DNA of 64,000 nt from Cyanobacteria bacterium OH_CBB_238 (GTDB lineage: Bacteria > Cyanobacteriota > Vampirovibrionia > Gastranaerophilales > Gastranaerophilaceae): positions 1 through 64,000 of the forward strand of contig JAEYQN010000119.1 in assembly GCA_023409995.1 (NCBI GenBank), given 5' to 3'. A program made the translations under genes and the position numbers. The notes beneath the pieces were generated by a model. The model saw nothing but the letters and a program-made list of their open reading frames with translations. It was not told where the DNA came from and ran no database searches. Below, in pieces: positions 63,442-64,000 of this stretch. Position 1 is the first letter of the stretch; the number at the start of each line of letters is the position of its first letter.

Positions 63442-64000
63442 TTAATTTTTAAGATGTACCATCTTTCCAAATTTAACACCAAGATTAAAAGCATTTTCAC
63501 AATCTTTTGGAAACTGCTCTATTTTTCTTTGTTTCTTAGCTTCTTCATCAAAAGCCGTACACTCATATTTTGAGTAGTCGTCAAATTGATAAGTATCTGT
63601 TGAGAGTAATGTTTCTACCTCTCCAAATGTTCTTTTCATAAACATTTCGATAAGATCAAAGTTATACCTAAATCCCATCTGATTCAAACGATTTTCATCA
63701 ACATTCATAGTATAAATCAAGCCAATCGGCATTTTTCTACCAAAAAGAGAAGAATAATTTTTATCATAGACAAGATATGGATAGACCATACGTTCAATAA
63801 AAGAACGCATTTCTCCACTTAGGTCTCCAAAGTATATTGGAGAGGCAAGTATAACTGCATCTGCATCACTGATTTTATTTAAGATAGGAGTAATTTCATC
63901 TCGATATGCACATCGGCCATAGCTTTTACCATTTTTTAATTTGCACGCAAAACAACTAACACAACCTTTATAGTTAAGATCATAAAGATTGACTATTTCT
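63442..64000 (-). CDS. Flavodoxin-like NAD(P)H-dependent FMN reductase, N-terminus outside window
   Basis: The frame is open across the right edge; ATG 63810 is internal. Residues before it include 'NLYDLNYKGCVSCFACKLKN' and 'DEITPILNKISDADAVILAS-PIYFGDLSGEM', the cysteine-bearing loop and the FMN-binding S-P-I-Y-F-G-x-x-S-G motif of iron-sulfur flavoprotein/FMN reductase proteins. The C-terminal part ends 'GVKFGKMVHLKN'. A redox role is likely; the substrate is unknown. Confidence 0.88.
   Translation of the reverse strand, partial: EIVNLYDLNYKGCVSCFACKLKNGKSYGRCAYRDEITPILNKISDADAVILASPIYFGDLSGEMRSFIERMVYPYLVYDKNYSSLFGRKMPIGLIYTMNVDENRLNQMGFRYNFDLIEMFMKRTFGEVETLLSTDTYQFDDYSKYECTAFDEEAKKQRKIEQFPKDCENAFNLGVKFGKMVHLKN

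Overview
The window is an AT-rich, gene-dense bacterial chromosome segment. The gene content (pyruvate:ferredoxin oxidoreductase, a cobalamin adenosyltransferase, an autotransporter-like outer-membrane barrel, type IV pilus parts and an SMC-ScpA-ScpB condensin operon) fits an anaerobic, fermentative, diderm bacterium. Several hypothetical proteins start with a short N-terminal tract containing an F-x-G or F-G motif. I associate that style with gut non-photosynthetic cyanobacteria (Melainabacteria/Gastranaerophilales). This assignment is an inference from protein style and was not tested by a search.

Layout. 0-4.7 kb: PFOR (nifJ) and small XRE regulators, with a consensus promoter and a palindromic operator driving a 53-residue protein. 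4.6-10.3 kb: YqeG-type phosphatase, U32 peptidase, an EF-hand/KTD-repeat protein, an XRE regulator translationally coupled to cobO, and a candidate structured RNA. 10.5-18 kb: rsmG, a P-loop ATPase-TPR protein, a prepilin/YadA-head/S74 fibre, and groES-groEL with a non-CIRCE palindrome. 18-32.9 kb: a response regulator-kinase-tadA-TIGR02757 operon, an orphan sugar-type permease, a matrixin-TPR protein, smc-scpA-scpB, and pilT-recO-deoC. 33-39.3 kb: a three-gene operon of two related membrane proteins plus a GH13 enzyme, then yjbQ. 39.5-48.7 kb: a zinc-ribbon protein, two unlisted small peptides, a hybrid kinase, clpB with a structured leader, and hom-thrC.

48.9-58.1 kb is the most unusual part. 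It begins at an intact tRNA-Ala(GGC) gene and is bounded by a 53-bp direct repeat (51/53 identical). The repeat covers the tRNA 3' end and the start of the next gene, as expected for an integrated element. The interior holds a GH108 muramidase whose frame continues past an in-frame stop and a cassette of small two-TM protein, JAMM/JAB peptidase and DUF4160 protein. It also holds an operon of one AAA ATPase with intact Walker motifs flanked by two paralogues whose AAA-like module has lost them. No integrase is visible inside.

58.1-64 kb: a MarR regulator with an apparently leaderless, operator-overlapped promoter controls an EmrB-type exporter. After that come a membrane-anchored glycerophosphodiesterase, another XRE regulator divergent from a small helical protein with shared operator repeats, an outer-membrane barrel protein, and a truncated flavin reductase at the edge. 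The recurring regulatory theme is small XRE proteins ending in L-F-D-F, two of them divergent from a tiny helical protein with palindromes in the shared spacer.
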